Shown: one piece after another, positions 24,406 to 31,644 of the stretch
How the letters are laid out: every line of letters starts with the position of its first letter
How positions within the stretch are numbered: the first letter of the stretch is position 1
From: an uncultured Bacteroidota bacterium
GTDB lineage: Bacteria > Bacteroidota > Bacteroidia > Flavobacteriales > Flavobacteriaceae
Direction: 5' to 3'
Assembly: GCA_902509805.1 (NCBI GenBank)
Contig: CABWZL010000008.1
Location: 1 to 39,746 of the forward strand
Length of the DNA: 39,746 bases
Notes under the pieces: model-generated
Database searches by the model: none
Told to the model about the DNA's origin: nothing
What the model saw: the letters and a program-made list of their open reading frames with translations, nothing else
Translations under genes and position numbers: made by a program

Positions 24406-25680
24406 TTACTCTTCTCTTAAAGCCTCAATAGGCTTAATACTTACAGCTCTCTCTGCTGGAATTAGTCCAATAAGTGTCCCTAAAGTCACCATAGTAATAA
24501 ATGCACCAAATACAATAGCTAAAGGAACAGTTGGGTTTGTAAAGGGAAAGTCTTCCAACCCTGAAGTACCTATATTTATAACAAATAGTAAAAAGGCACC
24601 AACAATAATACCTATTATTCCCGCTAGAATTGTTAGAAAAACTGATTCTAATACAATTTGAACTTTTACTTCTCCAGGGGTAGCACCTAGTGCTCTTCTT
24701 ATACCTAACTCATTAGTTCTCTCCTTAACTGCAATTAGCATTATATTCCCAATTCCAATAACACCAGCAAAAATTGTAGCTATACCAACGACAAGAGATA
24801 AGAAAACCATCCCTTTTGTAAATTTTATGATACTTTCAAATAATGAACCAATATTAAAAGATCCAAAAGCTCTCTCATCATCTGGTGATACAGTTTTTAA
24901 TACTTTTAAATTTGACATTACTGTCTCTTCTAAATAATTTGGGTTTACATAATCATATCCGGCTATAAACATAAATCCATATCGATCACCCCTATTATAT
25001 AATTTAGCAAAAGTAGTATATGGAATAGTTACATCCGAATCTGATCCAAACCCACTTCCTTGTGAAAATTTTGTAACTCCTACTACTTTAAAGTTTACAT
25101 TGTTAATTTCAATATATTTTCCAAGAGGATTTTCACCTTCAGTAAATAACCTTTCTTGCGTTCCTTCACCAATAACAGCTACTTTTCTCTCATATTTAAT
25201 ATCCTCTTCATTAATATATCTTCCACCATCAAATATATTAATAACTGAAATTTTAGCATAAACTGGAAAGTTGCCAAAAACGTTAAAGTTATCAGATTTA
25301 GTACCCCTTGTTACTAATGGGGGTGCACCACTAAAAGCTCCAGCTTGAAGACCTGGCGCTATGTATTCAATTTCAGGTATTCTACTTTTTAATTTATCAA
25401 CATCATTTAATCTAAATAGGGGTTGTCTTCCTTCTTCAAATCCTTTATATGCAATAGAAGTTCTTTGCGCCCATACTCCCATGGAGTTCTTACTTAACCC
25501 ACTAAAAGCATCATCAAAACCATTTTCAAGACCAGTTGCTGATCCAGCCAAAACTATGTATATAAATATACCCCAGAAAACTCCAATAGTTGTAATTATA
25601 GTCCTAGTTTTATTTTTTGAAATAGATTCAAAAATTTCATCCCAAGTATCTCTATCAAAAATTTTTTTTAAACTATTCAT
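24406..25680 (-). CDS. MacB-type ABC transporter permease (second of two)
   Basis: The 424-residue protein has a TM segment after a cytoplasmic N-terminal helix (TRTIITTIGVFWGIFIYIVLAG, about 25-46 in two parts). A large periplasmic MacB_PCD domain follows at about 50-285 (NVFGNFPVYAKISVINIFDGGRYI; GEGTQERLFTEGENPLGKYI). The FtsX core has three TMs from about 292, with KERTNELGIRRALGATPGEV between the first two. Such permeases work as mechanotransmitters rather than classical pore-formers. Its start overlaps the preceding permease gene by 8 bases. Both half-permeases probably form a heterodimer with the one ATPase. Confidence 0.9.
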   Translation of the reverse strand: MNSLKKIFDRDTWDEIFESISKNKTRTIITTIGVFWGIFIYIVLAGSATGLENGFDDAFSGLSKNSMGVWAQRTSIAYKGFEEGRQPLFRLNDVDKLKSRIPEIEYIAPGLQAGAFSGAPPLVTRGTKSDNFNVFGNFPVYAKISVINIFDGGRYINEEDIKYERKVAVIGEGTQERLFTEGENPLGKYIEINNVNFKVVGVTKFSQGSGFGSDSDVTIPYTTFAKLYNRGDRYGFMFIAGYDYVNPNYLEETVMSNLKVLKTVSPDDERAFGSFNIGSLFESIIKFTKGMVFLSLVVGIATIFAGVIGIGNIMLIAVKERTNELGIRRALGATPGEVKVQIVLESVFLTILAGIIGIIVGAFLLFVINIGTSGLEDFPFTNPTVPLAIVFGAFITMVTLGTLIGLIPAERAVSIKPIEALREE

Positions 25681-26905
25681 CTCTTAATGCAACTATTGGT
25701 TTTATTTGAGCAGCTCTTTTAGCTGGTATATAACCAGCAATCACTCCAAAAATTATTAGTATTACAGTGGCAAAAAAAGCAATATTTAAATCTACTCCTG
25801 CCCTTGTGATAAAATAATCTTGAAGGACACCAGAATCTAATGAGTTAAGAATAACAATTCCTGAAATCATTCCAAAAACACCAGCTATTGATGTAATAAA
25901 AACTGATTCCGTTAAAATCATTTTAATTATTTCATTAGGCTCTGCCCCTAATGCCTTTCTAATTCCTAATTCTTTGGTTCTCTCTTTTACTATGAATACC
26001 ATGATATTGGATATCCCTATTATTCCTGCAATTAGTGTACCTATTCCAACAAAAGTTACAATTATTTGTAAAGCATTTGCAAATTGAAGAGACCTATCCA
26101 ATTCGTCTGCTACATTTCTAACTCTTATTCCACTGGGATCTGTTGGATCTATTGATTTTTTCTTTTTTAAAAATGTCTTTATATCATTTTCTAGTTTTAC
26201 AGCACCTCTTCCACCAAGATTTTGATTAAAAGTTATATCAAGATTTCCTAATTTGTCACTTCCCTTAAGTATCTGTTGTCTTGTTGTGTATGGAACAAAT
26301 AATTCACTTTCTTCATTCTCACCATCAAGATCTTGATAAACTCCAATAACATTATATGATCTATTTCCAATATTTATAAATTTCCCAATTGGATCTTCAG
26401 ATTTAAAAATATCTCTTGCAACAATTCTTCCGATAACAACAACTTTCGTTTTATCCTGAATATCTTTCTCATTAATATATCTTCCCTTCATTAAAATATT
26501 ACCAGATATATATTGATTTGATGGTGATACACCACTAATTGTAAAACTATATGACTCTAGTTTATATTTTATGATATCTCCATATCTAATAGTTGGGTTT
26601 ACATACTCTATTCTATCTGAAAAATTGGTTTTTATATCAACTACATCAGAGTTATCAAATTCAATTCTTCTATTTGTTTTGAAACCACCATATGGTTTAG
26701 TTGTCTTTCCTGGATAAAAATATACTACATTATTTGCCTGTCTTAGGAATAAATCCGTATAAGAATTTTTTAATCCTTCTCCAAGACCAAAAAGAATAAT
26801 AAAGATTAAAATACCTAATGATACCGTAATACCAGAAAGTGCAGTCCTTAACTTATTCTTTTGAATAGACTGAAAAATTTCTTTCCAACGTTCTATATTA
26901 AACAT
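25673..26905 (-). CDS. MacB-type ABC transporter permease (first of two)
   Basis: The 410-residue paralogue of the next gene has the same layout: TM1 at about 20-43 (LRTALSGITVSLGILIFIIL), periplasmic domain (about 50-270; ISGNILMKGRYINEKDIQDK, KVVVIGRIVARDIF), and three C-terminal TMs from about 280 with KERTKELGIRKALGAEPNEI. It overlaps the ATPase gene by 8 bases and the second permease by 8. The pair are clearly duplicated but diverged, each ending in a similar P(A/I)xRAxxIKPIxALRxE tail. Confidence 0.9.
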   Translation of the reverse strand: MFNIERWKEIFQSIQKNKLRTALSGITVSLGILIFIILFGLGEGLKNSYTDLFLRQANNVVYFYPGKTTKPYGGFKTNRRIEFDNSDVVDIKTNFSDRIEYVNPTIRYGDIIKYKLESYSFTISGVSPSNQYISGNILMKGRYINEKDIQDKTKVVVIGRIVARDIFKSEDPIGKFINIGNRSYNVIGVYQDLDGENEESELFVPYTTRQQILKGSDKLGNLDITFNQNLGGRGAVKLENDIKTFLKKKKSIDPTDPSGIRVRNVADELDRSLQFANALQIIVTFVGIGTLIAGIIGISNIMVFIVKERTKELGIRKALGAEPNEIIKMILTESVFITSIAGVFGMISGIVILNSLDSGVLQDYFITRAGVDLNIAFFATVILIIFGVIAGYIPAKRAAQIKPIVALRDE

Positions 26906-27596
26906 TTTTTATAATGTTTTGTTTAACTTTTTTATCCTCAACTATAATTCCATCTTTAAGACGAACAACTCTTTTACACATTTCTGCTATATCCTGTTCA
27001 TGAGTAACAACTAGAATAGTTTTACCCTCGTTATTAATTTGTTGTATTAAGGCCATTACCTCCATAGAGGTTTTAGAATCTAGTGCACCAGTAGGTTCAT
27101 CTGCAAGTAAAACTTTAGGGTTTGATGCTAATGCTCTGGCTATAGCAACTCTCTGTTTTTGACCACCTGATAATTCACTTGGTAAGTGAGTAGACCATTC
27201 TTTAAGGCCAACTTTATCAAGGTAATTAAGTGCTGTTACTTGTCTTTCTTTTCTAGGTATACCTTGATAGTATAATGGCAAAGCAACGTTTTCAAGCGCA
27301 TTTTTATAATTAATTAAGTTAAAAGATTGAAAAACAAAACCTAGAAACTTATTTCTATAGTTAGCTGCCTTTTTTTCATCCATATTCGCAATACGAATTT
27401 TATCAAGATCATATGTTCCTTCGTCTGATGTATCTAACATACCTAAAATATTAAGTAATGTAGATTTTCCTGAACCAGAAGATCCCATTATAGCAACTAA
27501 TTCACCATCATTAACAGAAAAATCAATGCCTTTAAGAACATGTAATGAGGATGAACCCATTTCATAAGACTTATGTAAATTTTTAATTTCTATCAT
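26898..27596 (-). CDS. ABC transporter ATPase of the MacB/LolD group
   Basis: The 232-residue ATPase has Walker A GSSGSGKST (38-46), Q-loop FVFQSFNLI, signature LSGGQKQRVAIARAL, Walker B VLLADEPTGALD and H-loop VVTHEQD. This set, with the short QSFNL segment, is that of the MacB/LolD subfamily. It opens a five-protein export system (ATPase, two permeases, adaptor, TolC) that should span both membranes. The cargo is unknown; related pumps export macrolides, peptides or lipoproteins. A promoter box lies 8 bases upstream of the ATG, and a short inverted repeat lies in the promoter spacer. Confidence 0.92.
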   Translation of the reverse strand: MIEIKNLHKSYEMGSSSLHVLKGIDFSVNDGELVAIMGSSGSGKSTLLNILGMLDTSDEGTYDLDKIRIANMDEKKAANYRNKFLGFVFQSFNLINYKNALENVALPLYYQGIPRKERQVTALNYLDKVGLKEWSTHLPSELSGGQKQRVAIARALASNPKVLLADEPTGALDSKTSMEVMALIQQINNEGKTILVVTHEQDIAEMCKRVVRLKDGIIVEDKKVKQNIIKNV

Positions 27597-27604
27597 ATAT
27601 TTTG

Positions 27605-27612
27605 CAAAATTA
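27605..27612 (-). promoter_or_regulatory. -7 box (TAATTTTG) of the ABC efflux operon
   Basis: It matches TAnnTTTG on the minus strand, 8 bases before the ATG. A TTTG at 27637-27640 (minus strand) sits 24 bases upstream and could be the -33 element, the best two-part match in the window. Confidence 0.55.
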
Positions 27613-27618
27613 CCTAAA

Positions 27619-27633
27619 TTCTAAATATTAGAA
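27619..27633. promoter_or_regulatory. Inverted repeat TTCTAA-N3-TTAGAA in the efflux promoter spacer
   Basis: The arms 27619-27624 and 27628-27633 are perfect complements around ATA, between the -7 box and the candidate -33 TTTG. The placement suits a repressor site, but a 6-bp A-T-rich repeat can arise by chance. The rest of the gap 27597-27729 shows only the promoter and AT-rich sequence. Confidence 0.3.
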
Positions 27634-27729
27634 CGACAAACTATCGTAAAGTTTGTTTAAAGTAAGAAAAATATTAGGTACTATGTAATGCAAAGTACTT
27701 AATAAATTTTTTACTACACAATTTATTTT

Positions 27730-27954
27730 TTAATTTTTTTTCTTTTTTTGAGATTTTTTAACTGTTCCTATCTCTACCTGCATATCAAACTTTTCTCTTC
27801 CTTGACTCCTGAGAGTATCAACTATTATTTCAAGTTTTTCAATATCAAAATCCTCTGGAACATTAATGTTTATTTCCATTTTATCAGGGAACTTTAATGC
27901 TACACATGAGTAAAAGAGTGAAGATATAAGAAGAATTACTATTAATTTTTTCAT
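27730..27954 (-). CDS. Small predicted lipoprotein, unknown function
   Basis: The 74-residue protein begins MKKLIVILLISSLFYSCVALKF, a lipoprotein signal peptide with the modified Cys expected at residue 17; the residues before it (LFYSC) fit the relaxed Bacteroidota lipobox. The mature part is about 57 residues: INVPEDFDIEKLEIIVDTLRSQG, then a Lys-rich C-terminus (KKSQKKKKN). I do not recognise the family. It lies 39 bases downstream of the 50-residue membrane protein gene and may be the last gene of the module that starts at 29495, or stand alone. Confidence 0.6.
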   Translation of the reverse strand: MKKLIVILLISSLFYSCVALKFPDKMEININVPEDFDIEKLEIIVDTLRSQGREKFDMQVEIGTVKKSQKKKKN

Positions 27955-27993
27955 AATTTATTTTTTGATTTTAATTGTTTTATCGTTTTTATT

Positions 27994-28146
27994 TTATTTT
28001 TTCATCCAACTAATTGCAGCACCTATTGCTACACCTACCGCGATCCATGTTGGCTCATTTGTTATTGCAAAAACTGCTACTCCTATTGCTGTCCCAGTAC
28101 CAATGAATGTTCCACCATTATTAGAATCCTTAAATTTTTTAATCAT
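27994..28146 (-). CDS. 50-residue glycine-zipper-like membrane protein
   Basis: The 51-codon reading frame runs from ATG 28146 to TAA 27994. The protein has a charged start (MIKKFKDSNN), a first hydrophobic segment at about 13-28 with GxxxG pairs Gly12/Gly16 and Gly18/Gly22, a turn TNEPTW, a second segment at about 34-47 with Gly38/Gly42, and a closing KK. This is a plausible two-helix hairpin in the inner membrane. It starts 9 bases after the regulator's stop. The regular Gly/Ala spacing and tight placement argue that it is real. Function unknown; a small oligomerising or toxin-like membrane peptide are both conceivable. Confidence 0.6.
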   Translation of the reverse strand: MIKKFKDSNNGGTFIGTGTAIGVAVFAITNEPTWIAVGVAIGAAISWMKK

Positions 28147-28155
28147 ATCTAAATT

Positions 28156-28485
28156 CTATTTTTTAAAATCAACATCTGCGGATTCATTTATTCCATATGA
28201 TTGAAGTGAGTTTAGAAAAACTTTAAAAGATGTTTTACCTTTTGAAGTAATCTTGCAGAGAGTAAGAGGGTAATTACCTTCGAACTTTTTTCTTACTTTA
28301 ATAAGTCCTGCGTCTTCAAGTTTTTTTATTTGAACACTAATATTACCCTTAGTTGCTCCAGAAATTTCCATTAATTTTTTAAAGCTTGCACTCTCAACTG
28401 AGAATAAAAAAGAAAGAATTTTTAATCGAACTGGGTTAAAAAGCAACTTCTCAAGTATAGAAGTCATATGTTTTTTATCTTTCAT
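28156..28485 (-). CDS. Winged-helix transcriptional regulator (MarR/ArsR-like, HTH_34 type)
   Basis: The 109-residue protein is essentially one winged-helix domain: LLFNPVRLKILSFLF (helix 1), SFKKLMEISGATKGNISVQIKKLEDAGLI (helix-turn-helix, about 34-62), and the wing IKVRKKFEGNYPLTLCKITSKG. The order fits the short HTH_34 regulators common in Bacteroidota. No ligand domain or conserved sensor cysteines are apparent, so it probably works as a simple dimeric repressor. It follows the DUF2141 gene by 9 bases within a module whose promoter carries a perfect 20-bp palindrome (29508-29527), a natural candidate for its own operator. ATG at residue 7 is an alternative start. Confidence 0.8.
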   Translation of the reverse strand: MKDKKHMTSILEKLLFNPVRLKILSFLFSVESASFKKLMEISGATKGNISVQIKKLEDAGLIKVRKKFEGNYPLTLCKITSKGKTSFKVFLNSLQSYGINESADVDFKK

Positions 28486-28494
28486 TATATTTTT

Positions 28495-28929
28495 TTAATG
28501 TAATTCAATAGAGATTTGCTTTTCCTTATTTATAAGAAATGTACACTTTTCAAAACCAGGAGGACCAAATCTTGTATTTGGATTATTTGAAAAACCATAA
28601 GGTTCGCTAGGGATTCCAAAAAGACCTTTAGTGTCTAAAATACCATTGCTGTTTTCATCATGAAACACTGAAATTGAGTAAATTCCTGTTTTTAAGTTTA
28701 CTATTTCTAAAGAAACTGAATCGTTTGTTACGGAAACTACTTTACCATTTATACAATAGGGTTTTAAAAAATCTTCCTTTTTGTCTATTAAGCATACTCG
28801 CAATTCACCTTTTATATTCTCAAATTTTTTTACAGTTATCTGTAAATTATGATTTGTTTGAAATTCCTGAGCTATAAGTATGTTACAGGTTAATAAAATT
28901 AATAATTGAAAATAAAGTTTTTTGATCAT
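28495..28929 (-). CDS. DUF2141 family exported protein
   Basis: The 144-residue protein has a signal peptide (MIKKLYFQLLILLTCNILIAQ) followed by a single beta-sandwich with the DUF2141 pattern: LQITVKKFENIKGELRVCLID, LKTGIYSISVFHDENSNGILDTKG (the HDxNxNGxLD signature), and GIPSEPYGFSNN...FGPPGFEKC. It is predicted to be periplasmic or surface-exposed. The molecular function of the family is unknown. The ATG overlaps the stop of the upstream membrane-protein gene by 4 bases, and the regulator gene follows after 9 bases, so the three form one transcript. Confidence 0.87.
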   Translation of the reverse strand: MIKKLYFQLLILLTCNILIAQEFQTNHNLQITVKKFENIKGELRVCLIDKKEDFLKPYCINGKVVSVTNDSVSLEIVNLKTGIYSISVFHDENSNGILDTKGLFGIPSEPYGFSNNPNTRFGPPGFEKCTFLINKEKQISIELH

Positions 28930-29495
28930 TTATCAGTTTTCATTCTAGATAGCATAATTCCAGGGATCAATAATCCAAGGGTTACTCCAATCATATTCAC
29001 TATTAAAAAATTTTGATCTGGATTTTGATTCAACTTGAAAATGAAAACAAATATAACCATACCGCCTATTGTTAAGGGTTTAAATTTAATAATCATTCCA
29101 GTCATAACAACAACAAGACCTAGGAGAAATAAAATATCTGGAACTGGATTAATTCCTTTATACAGAGAAAAAAGTGTTATCATTAGCCACCCAAAGCCAA
29201 ATACTCCCCATATAATCTTAATCGCTCTACTTAATGTAGTTGAATATCCTATCTCTGTATATTTTTTAATATTCCAACGGGTCATATAAATCATTCCTAT
29301 CATAGGAAGAGCTATCCAATATATTCCTGCAGAATAATATGTTTGTTGAATAAATGCTGGGAAAACATAGTGAATCAAACTCATTATGTTTATAAATGTC
29401 CCCCAGAAAATTAAATTAAAACTTAAAGGTTTTAGATTAGTCCTTGTTTTACTAATCATATCATTAATAATTTTTATCTGATCTGAATTTGTCAT
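28926..29495 (-). CDS. Multi-pass membrane protein of unknown function, first gene of a regulator module
   Basis: The 189-residue protein has a short cytoplasmic start (MTNSDQIKIINDMISKTR) and about six hydrophobic segments, near 22-45, 54-70, 88-110, 116-134, 138-152 and 160-180, the last closing with SRMKTDK. The opening IINDMISKTRTNLKPLSFNLIFWG resembles Bacteroidota membrane proteins that I recall next to short winged-helix regulators, but I cannot name a function. It heads the module membrane protein-DUF2141-regulator-50 aa protein and has its own -7 box and overlapping palindrome. Confidence 0.75.
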   Translation of the reverse strand: MTNSDQIKIINDMISKTRTNLKPLSFNLIFWGTFINIMSLIHYVFPAFIQQTYYSAGIYWIALPMIGMIYMTRWNIKKYTEIGYSTTLSRAIKIIWGVFGFGWLMITLFSLYKGINPVPDILFLLGLVVVMTGMIIKFKPLTIGGMVIFVFIFKLNQNPDQNFLIVNMIGVTLGLLIPGIMLSRMKTDK

Positions 29496-29505
29496 CTTTT
29501 TTATA

Positions 29506-29513
29506 CAAATATA
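29506..29513 (-). promoter_or_regulatory. -7 box (TATATTTG) of the regulator module
   Basis: It matches TAnnTTTG on the minus strand, 10 bases before the ATG at 29495. Six of its eight bases lie inside the 20-bp palindrome. Confidence 0.55.
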
Positions 29514-29527
29514 AACTAGTTTATATT
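29508..29527. promoter_or_regulatory. Perfect 20-bp palindrome overlapping the module promoter (candidate operator)
   Basis: AATATAAACTAGTTTATATT reads identically on both strands, centred on CTAG at 29516-29519. It overlaps the -7 box and extends upstream, exactly where a dimeric repressor would block RNA polymerase. The regulator encoded two genes downstream is the obvious candidate to bind. A perfect 20-base palindrome is unlikely by chance even in AT-rich DNA. Binding itself is inference. Confidence 0.6.
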
Positions 29528-29549
29528 ATAAACCTAATTAATAAAAAAA

Positions 29550-29762
29550 TTATCCTGCTTTATTTGTTTTATATATTTTCCAAATAATCAATCCTATTAA
29601 TATATATGGGATAGACATTAAATAAACGATACCCCTATTTAATCCCTTGGCTGATTCGTAACCCTGATCAGTTTCCATCATTGCACTTAACATGGAGCAT
29701 TGTGACTGAAGATCAAGAGTCGTTGTAAAAAATAAAATAAAAAACAGATAGTATTTCTTCAT
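29550..29762 (-). CDS. Small exported membrane protein of the cytochrome oxidase cluster
   Basis: The 70-residue protein starts at ATG 29762, whose A is the last base of the DUF420 gene's TGA. It has a signal peptide (MKKYYLFFILFFTTTLDLQSQ), then CSMLSAMMETDQGYESAKGLNRGIVYLMSIPYILIGLIIWKIYK in two parts: a short exported loop beginning with Cys22 and one C-terminal membrane helix (about 47-65). Homologues that I recall in flavobacteria carry a Cys-x-Met-Cys metal-like motif at this place; here the second Cys is Leu. A role in copper delivery or oxidase assembly is only suggested by position, after SCO and DUF420. A longer reading from 29828 is inside DUF420 and rejected. Confidence 0.65.
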   Translation of the reverse strand: MKKYYLFFILFFTTTLDLQSQCSMLSAMMETDQGYESAKGLNRGIVYLMSIPYILIGLIIWKIYKTNKAG

Positions 29763-30301
29763 CAGTGGATATAATAAGGTGAAATCATAAGATAAACTAT
29801 AACACCTGTAACAGCAATGTACAGCCATATTGGAAATGTAATTCTTGCAATTTGTTTATGCTTATCAAACATTTTAGAAATAGCTCTTACATAAGTGATA
29901 AGTACCATAGGAACAATAAAGACAGATAATGTAATATGGGTTATTAGAATAAAAAGGTATACATATCTTATCAATCCTTCTCCCCCATATGGAGTTGGAT
30001 CTGAAGTCATGTGATATAGTATATACATAACCAAAAATATTAATGATAAGAGTATAGATGTCTTCATTAAAATTTCATGTTGTTTGACTTTTTTATTCTT
30101 GATACTATAAAGAGCACTAATTAATAGTAATGCTGTTAATCCATTAATTGATGCATAAATAGGCGGTAAAAATGTTAAAGCAGGTAGAGATGTTATTCTT
30201 ACATTAAACAAGACTAATACAACAAGAGGAATTACTATCGAAACGATAATTATTAAAGTTTTATACTTTAAGTCTTTATATATGTTTTGGATTTTACTCA
30301 T
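29762..30301 (-). CDS. DUF420 family membrane protein (cytochrome oxidase locus)
   Basis: The 179-residue protein has about five TM segments (near 15-33, 41-58, 76-95, 109-130 and 152-172). Conserved features of DUF420 are LPALTFLPPIYASINGLTALLL and HEILMKTSILLSLIFLVMYILYHMT with its histidines, and the ITHITLSVFIVPMVLITYVRA helix. DUF420 proteins (CtaM/YozB-like) are linked to assembly or function of heme A-containing oxidases. ATG 30301 is chosen over a TTG one codon earlier; it overlaps the SCO gene end by 8 bases. Confidence 0.88.
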   Translation of the reverse strand: MSKIQNIYKDLKYKTLIIIVSIVIPLVVLVLFNVRITSLPALTFLPPIYASINGLTALLLISALYSIKNKKVKQHEILMKTSILLSLIFLVMYILYHMTSDPTPYGGEGLIRYVYLFILITHITLSVFIVPMVLITYVRAISKMFDKHKQIARITFPIWLYIAVTGVIVYLMISPYYIH

Positions 30302-30992
30302 CAATTAATTGTTTTATATCATAGCTTAACATATCGGTACCCTGCATACTAGCATTAATGTCATTTATACCTAGATAATACATTATTGGGTTGCCAAAAC
30401 TGTCCCTTCTAGATCGAATATAACCATCTTTATCAATAAGTGCAAAATACCCTTGATGCTCAAAACCTCCTGCAAAATTTGCATTTTGATTTGCATAAAT
30501 ATTAAATCCAGTATTAGCAAGTTTATAGATATAGTCTTTTTCACCAGTTAAAAAATGCCAGTTTTGAGATTTAATATCAAGTGCCTCAGAATATTTCTTC
30601 AAAGTAGACGGTGAATCATTGGAAGGATCAATAGTTATTGATATAATTCCAAAATCATTTGAATCTCCCAATTGTTCATCCAGTGATTTCATGTTTTTAT
30701 TCATTTCAATACAAATATCAGGACATCTGGTAAAGAAAAATTCTAATACATATACTTTACCTAACATATCATCATTTGAAATTAATATCGAGTCTTGATT
30801 AGTTAAAACAAAATCAGGAGCTTTTCTTTTTTCTTCAGAAATTGTTAAGTACGATAGTCTTTGATTAGTATTAAGTCTATTAGAATCTTTGGTGTCTGAA
30901 TTAACTACTCTTTCGTAAATCTTAGGCAAGGAAAATATTCCAAAAAGAATTATAACTATAAATAATCCGATATATTTTATATTATTATTCAT
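30294..30992 (-). CDS. SCO family copper chaperone for cytochrome oxidase
   Basis: The 232-residue protein has an N-terminal anchor (IGLFIVIILFGIFSLP, about 8-23) and a thioredoxin-fold periplasmic domain. The copper-binding motif is in FFFTRCPDICIEMNKNM (CxxxC, about residue 92-96), with the distal His in GGFEHQGYFALIDKDG. SCO proteins deliver copper to the CuA site of subunit II or keep its cysteines reduced. ATG 30992 overlaps the upstream gene by 8 bases; a reading from 31055 adds residues out of line with the family and lies inside that gene. Confidence 0.9.
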   Translation of the reverse strand: MNNNIKYIGLFIVIILFGIFSLPKIYERVVNSDTKDSNRLNTNQRLSYLTISEEKRKAPDFVLTNQDSILISNDDMLGKVYVLEFFFTRCPDICIEMNKNMKSLDEQLGDSNDFGIISITIDPSNDSPSTLKKYSEALDIKSQNWHFLTGEKDYIYKLANTGFNIYANQNANFAGGFEHQGYFALIDKDGYIRSRRDSFGNPIMYYLGINDINASMQGTDMLSYDIKQLIDE

Positions 30993-31644
30993 AAAATAAA
31001 GAATCATTTTTCTTAAGAGCCAATCTATACTCTGCCAGTATAATTTTAACATCATCTACCATCTTATTATTTATCTCTGCAACAGATTGTGAATTAAAAC
31101 CATAAAGCATCCCAATGTCTTCATCATCATCTCTTCCCCTTAAACTCAGATCTCTATCAACTATAAATACATAAGGGGTACTATAGTTGGAATCTAGTTC
31201 AATATTAGTGTTAAAACTTTCAAAAATCATTTTAATATTTGATTGAGTTGTAGAAATAAAATTCCATTTCTCTAGGTCAGTACCAACCCCACTTATAAGT
31301 TCATTTTTTAAACTTTCAATTGCCTCAGATTCGGTTTTGTTATGCATTACAACAAATTGAAAATCTTGGAACTCGTAAAATCTTTTGTAAATTTTTTGAT
31401 TTAAATTTAATGCCTCAGATTTTTTATTATTAATATCTCCTCCCCAAAAAGCTACTATTGAGATTTTATTTCTAAAAGATGTCTCTAGTATATTTCCTTC
31501 AATATCTTTTATATCTTTTACCTTCTCAGTTAACACAGGTAGTTTTGCAAAGTTATTTATACCTGTTGACAGGAATACATAAACGAAAATCGGAAAGAAA
31601 AAAAGAAAGCCAAGTATTAAATACTTTTTAAAATCTTTACTCAT
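30985..31644 (-). CDS. Cysteine-free, membrane-anchored thioredoxin-like protein of the oxidase cluster
   Basis: The 219-residue protein has one N-terminal membrane helix (YLILGFLFFFPIFVYVFLS, about 8-26) and a periplasmic domain with thioredoxin/SCO-like secondary structure: the strand KISIVAFWGGDI sits where the redox motif would follow FW, and STPYVFIVDRDLSLRGRDDD matches the strand-turn-strand before the cis-Pro region of SCO/TlpA proteins. There is no Cys in the whole protein, so it cannot do thiol redox chemistry. It lies between oxidase subunit IV and SCO with overlapping ends. Probable role: assembly partner; function not established. Confidence 0.7.
   Translation of the reverse strand: MSKDFKKYLILGFLFFFPIFVYVFLSTGINNFAKLPVLTEKVKDIKDIEGNILETSFRNKISIVAFWGGDINNKKSEALNLNQKIYKRFYEFQDFQFVVMHNKTESEAIESLKNELISGVGTDLEKWNFISTTQSNIKMIFESFNTNIELDSNYSTPYVFIVDRDLSLRGRDDDEDIGMLYGFNSQSVAEINNKMVDDVKIILAEYRLALKKNDSLFYE

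Noticed and set aside
27965..28204. Plus-strand reading frame of 79 codons
   Set aside because: It is antisense to the 50-aa glycine-zipper gene and the regulator end; the minus-strand frame has the better start spacing and protein-like pattern.
29763..29828. Longer start of the 70-aa oxidase-cluster protein
   Set aside because: It would lie wholly inside the DUF420 coding sequence and would displace the signal peptide from the N-terminus.
30993..31055. Longer start of the SCO protein
   Set aside because: The added residues lie within the upstream gene and precede the membrane anchor; ATG 30992 gives the normal SCO layout.
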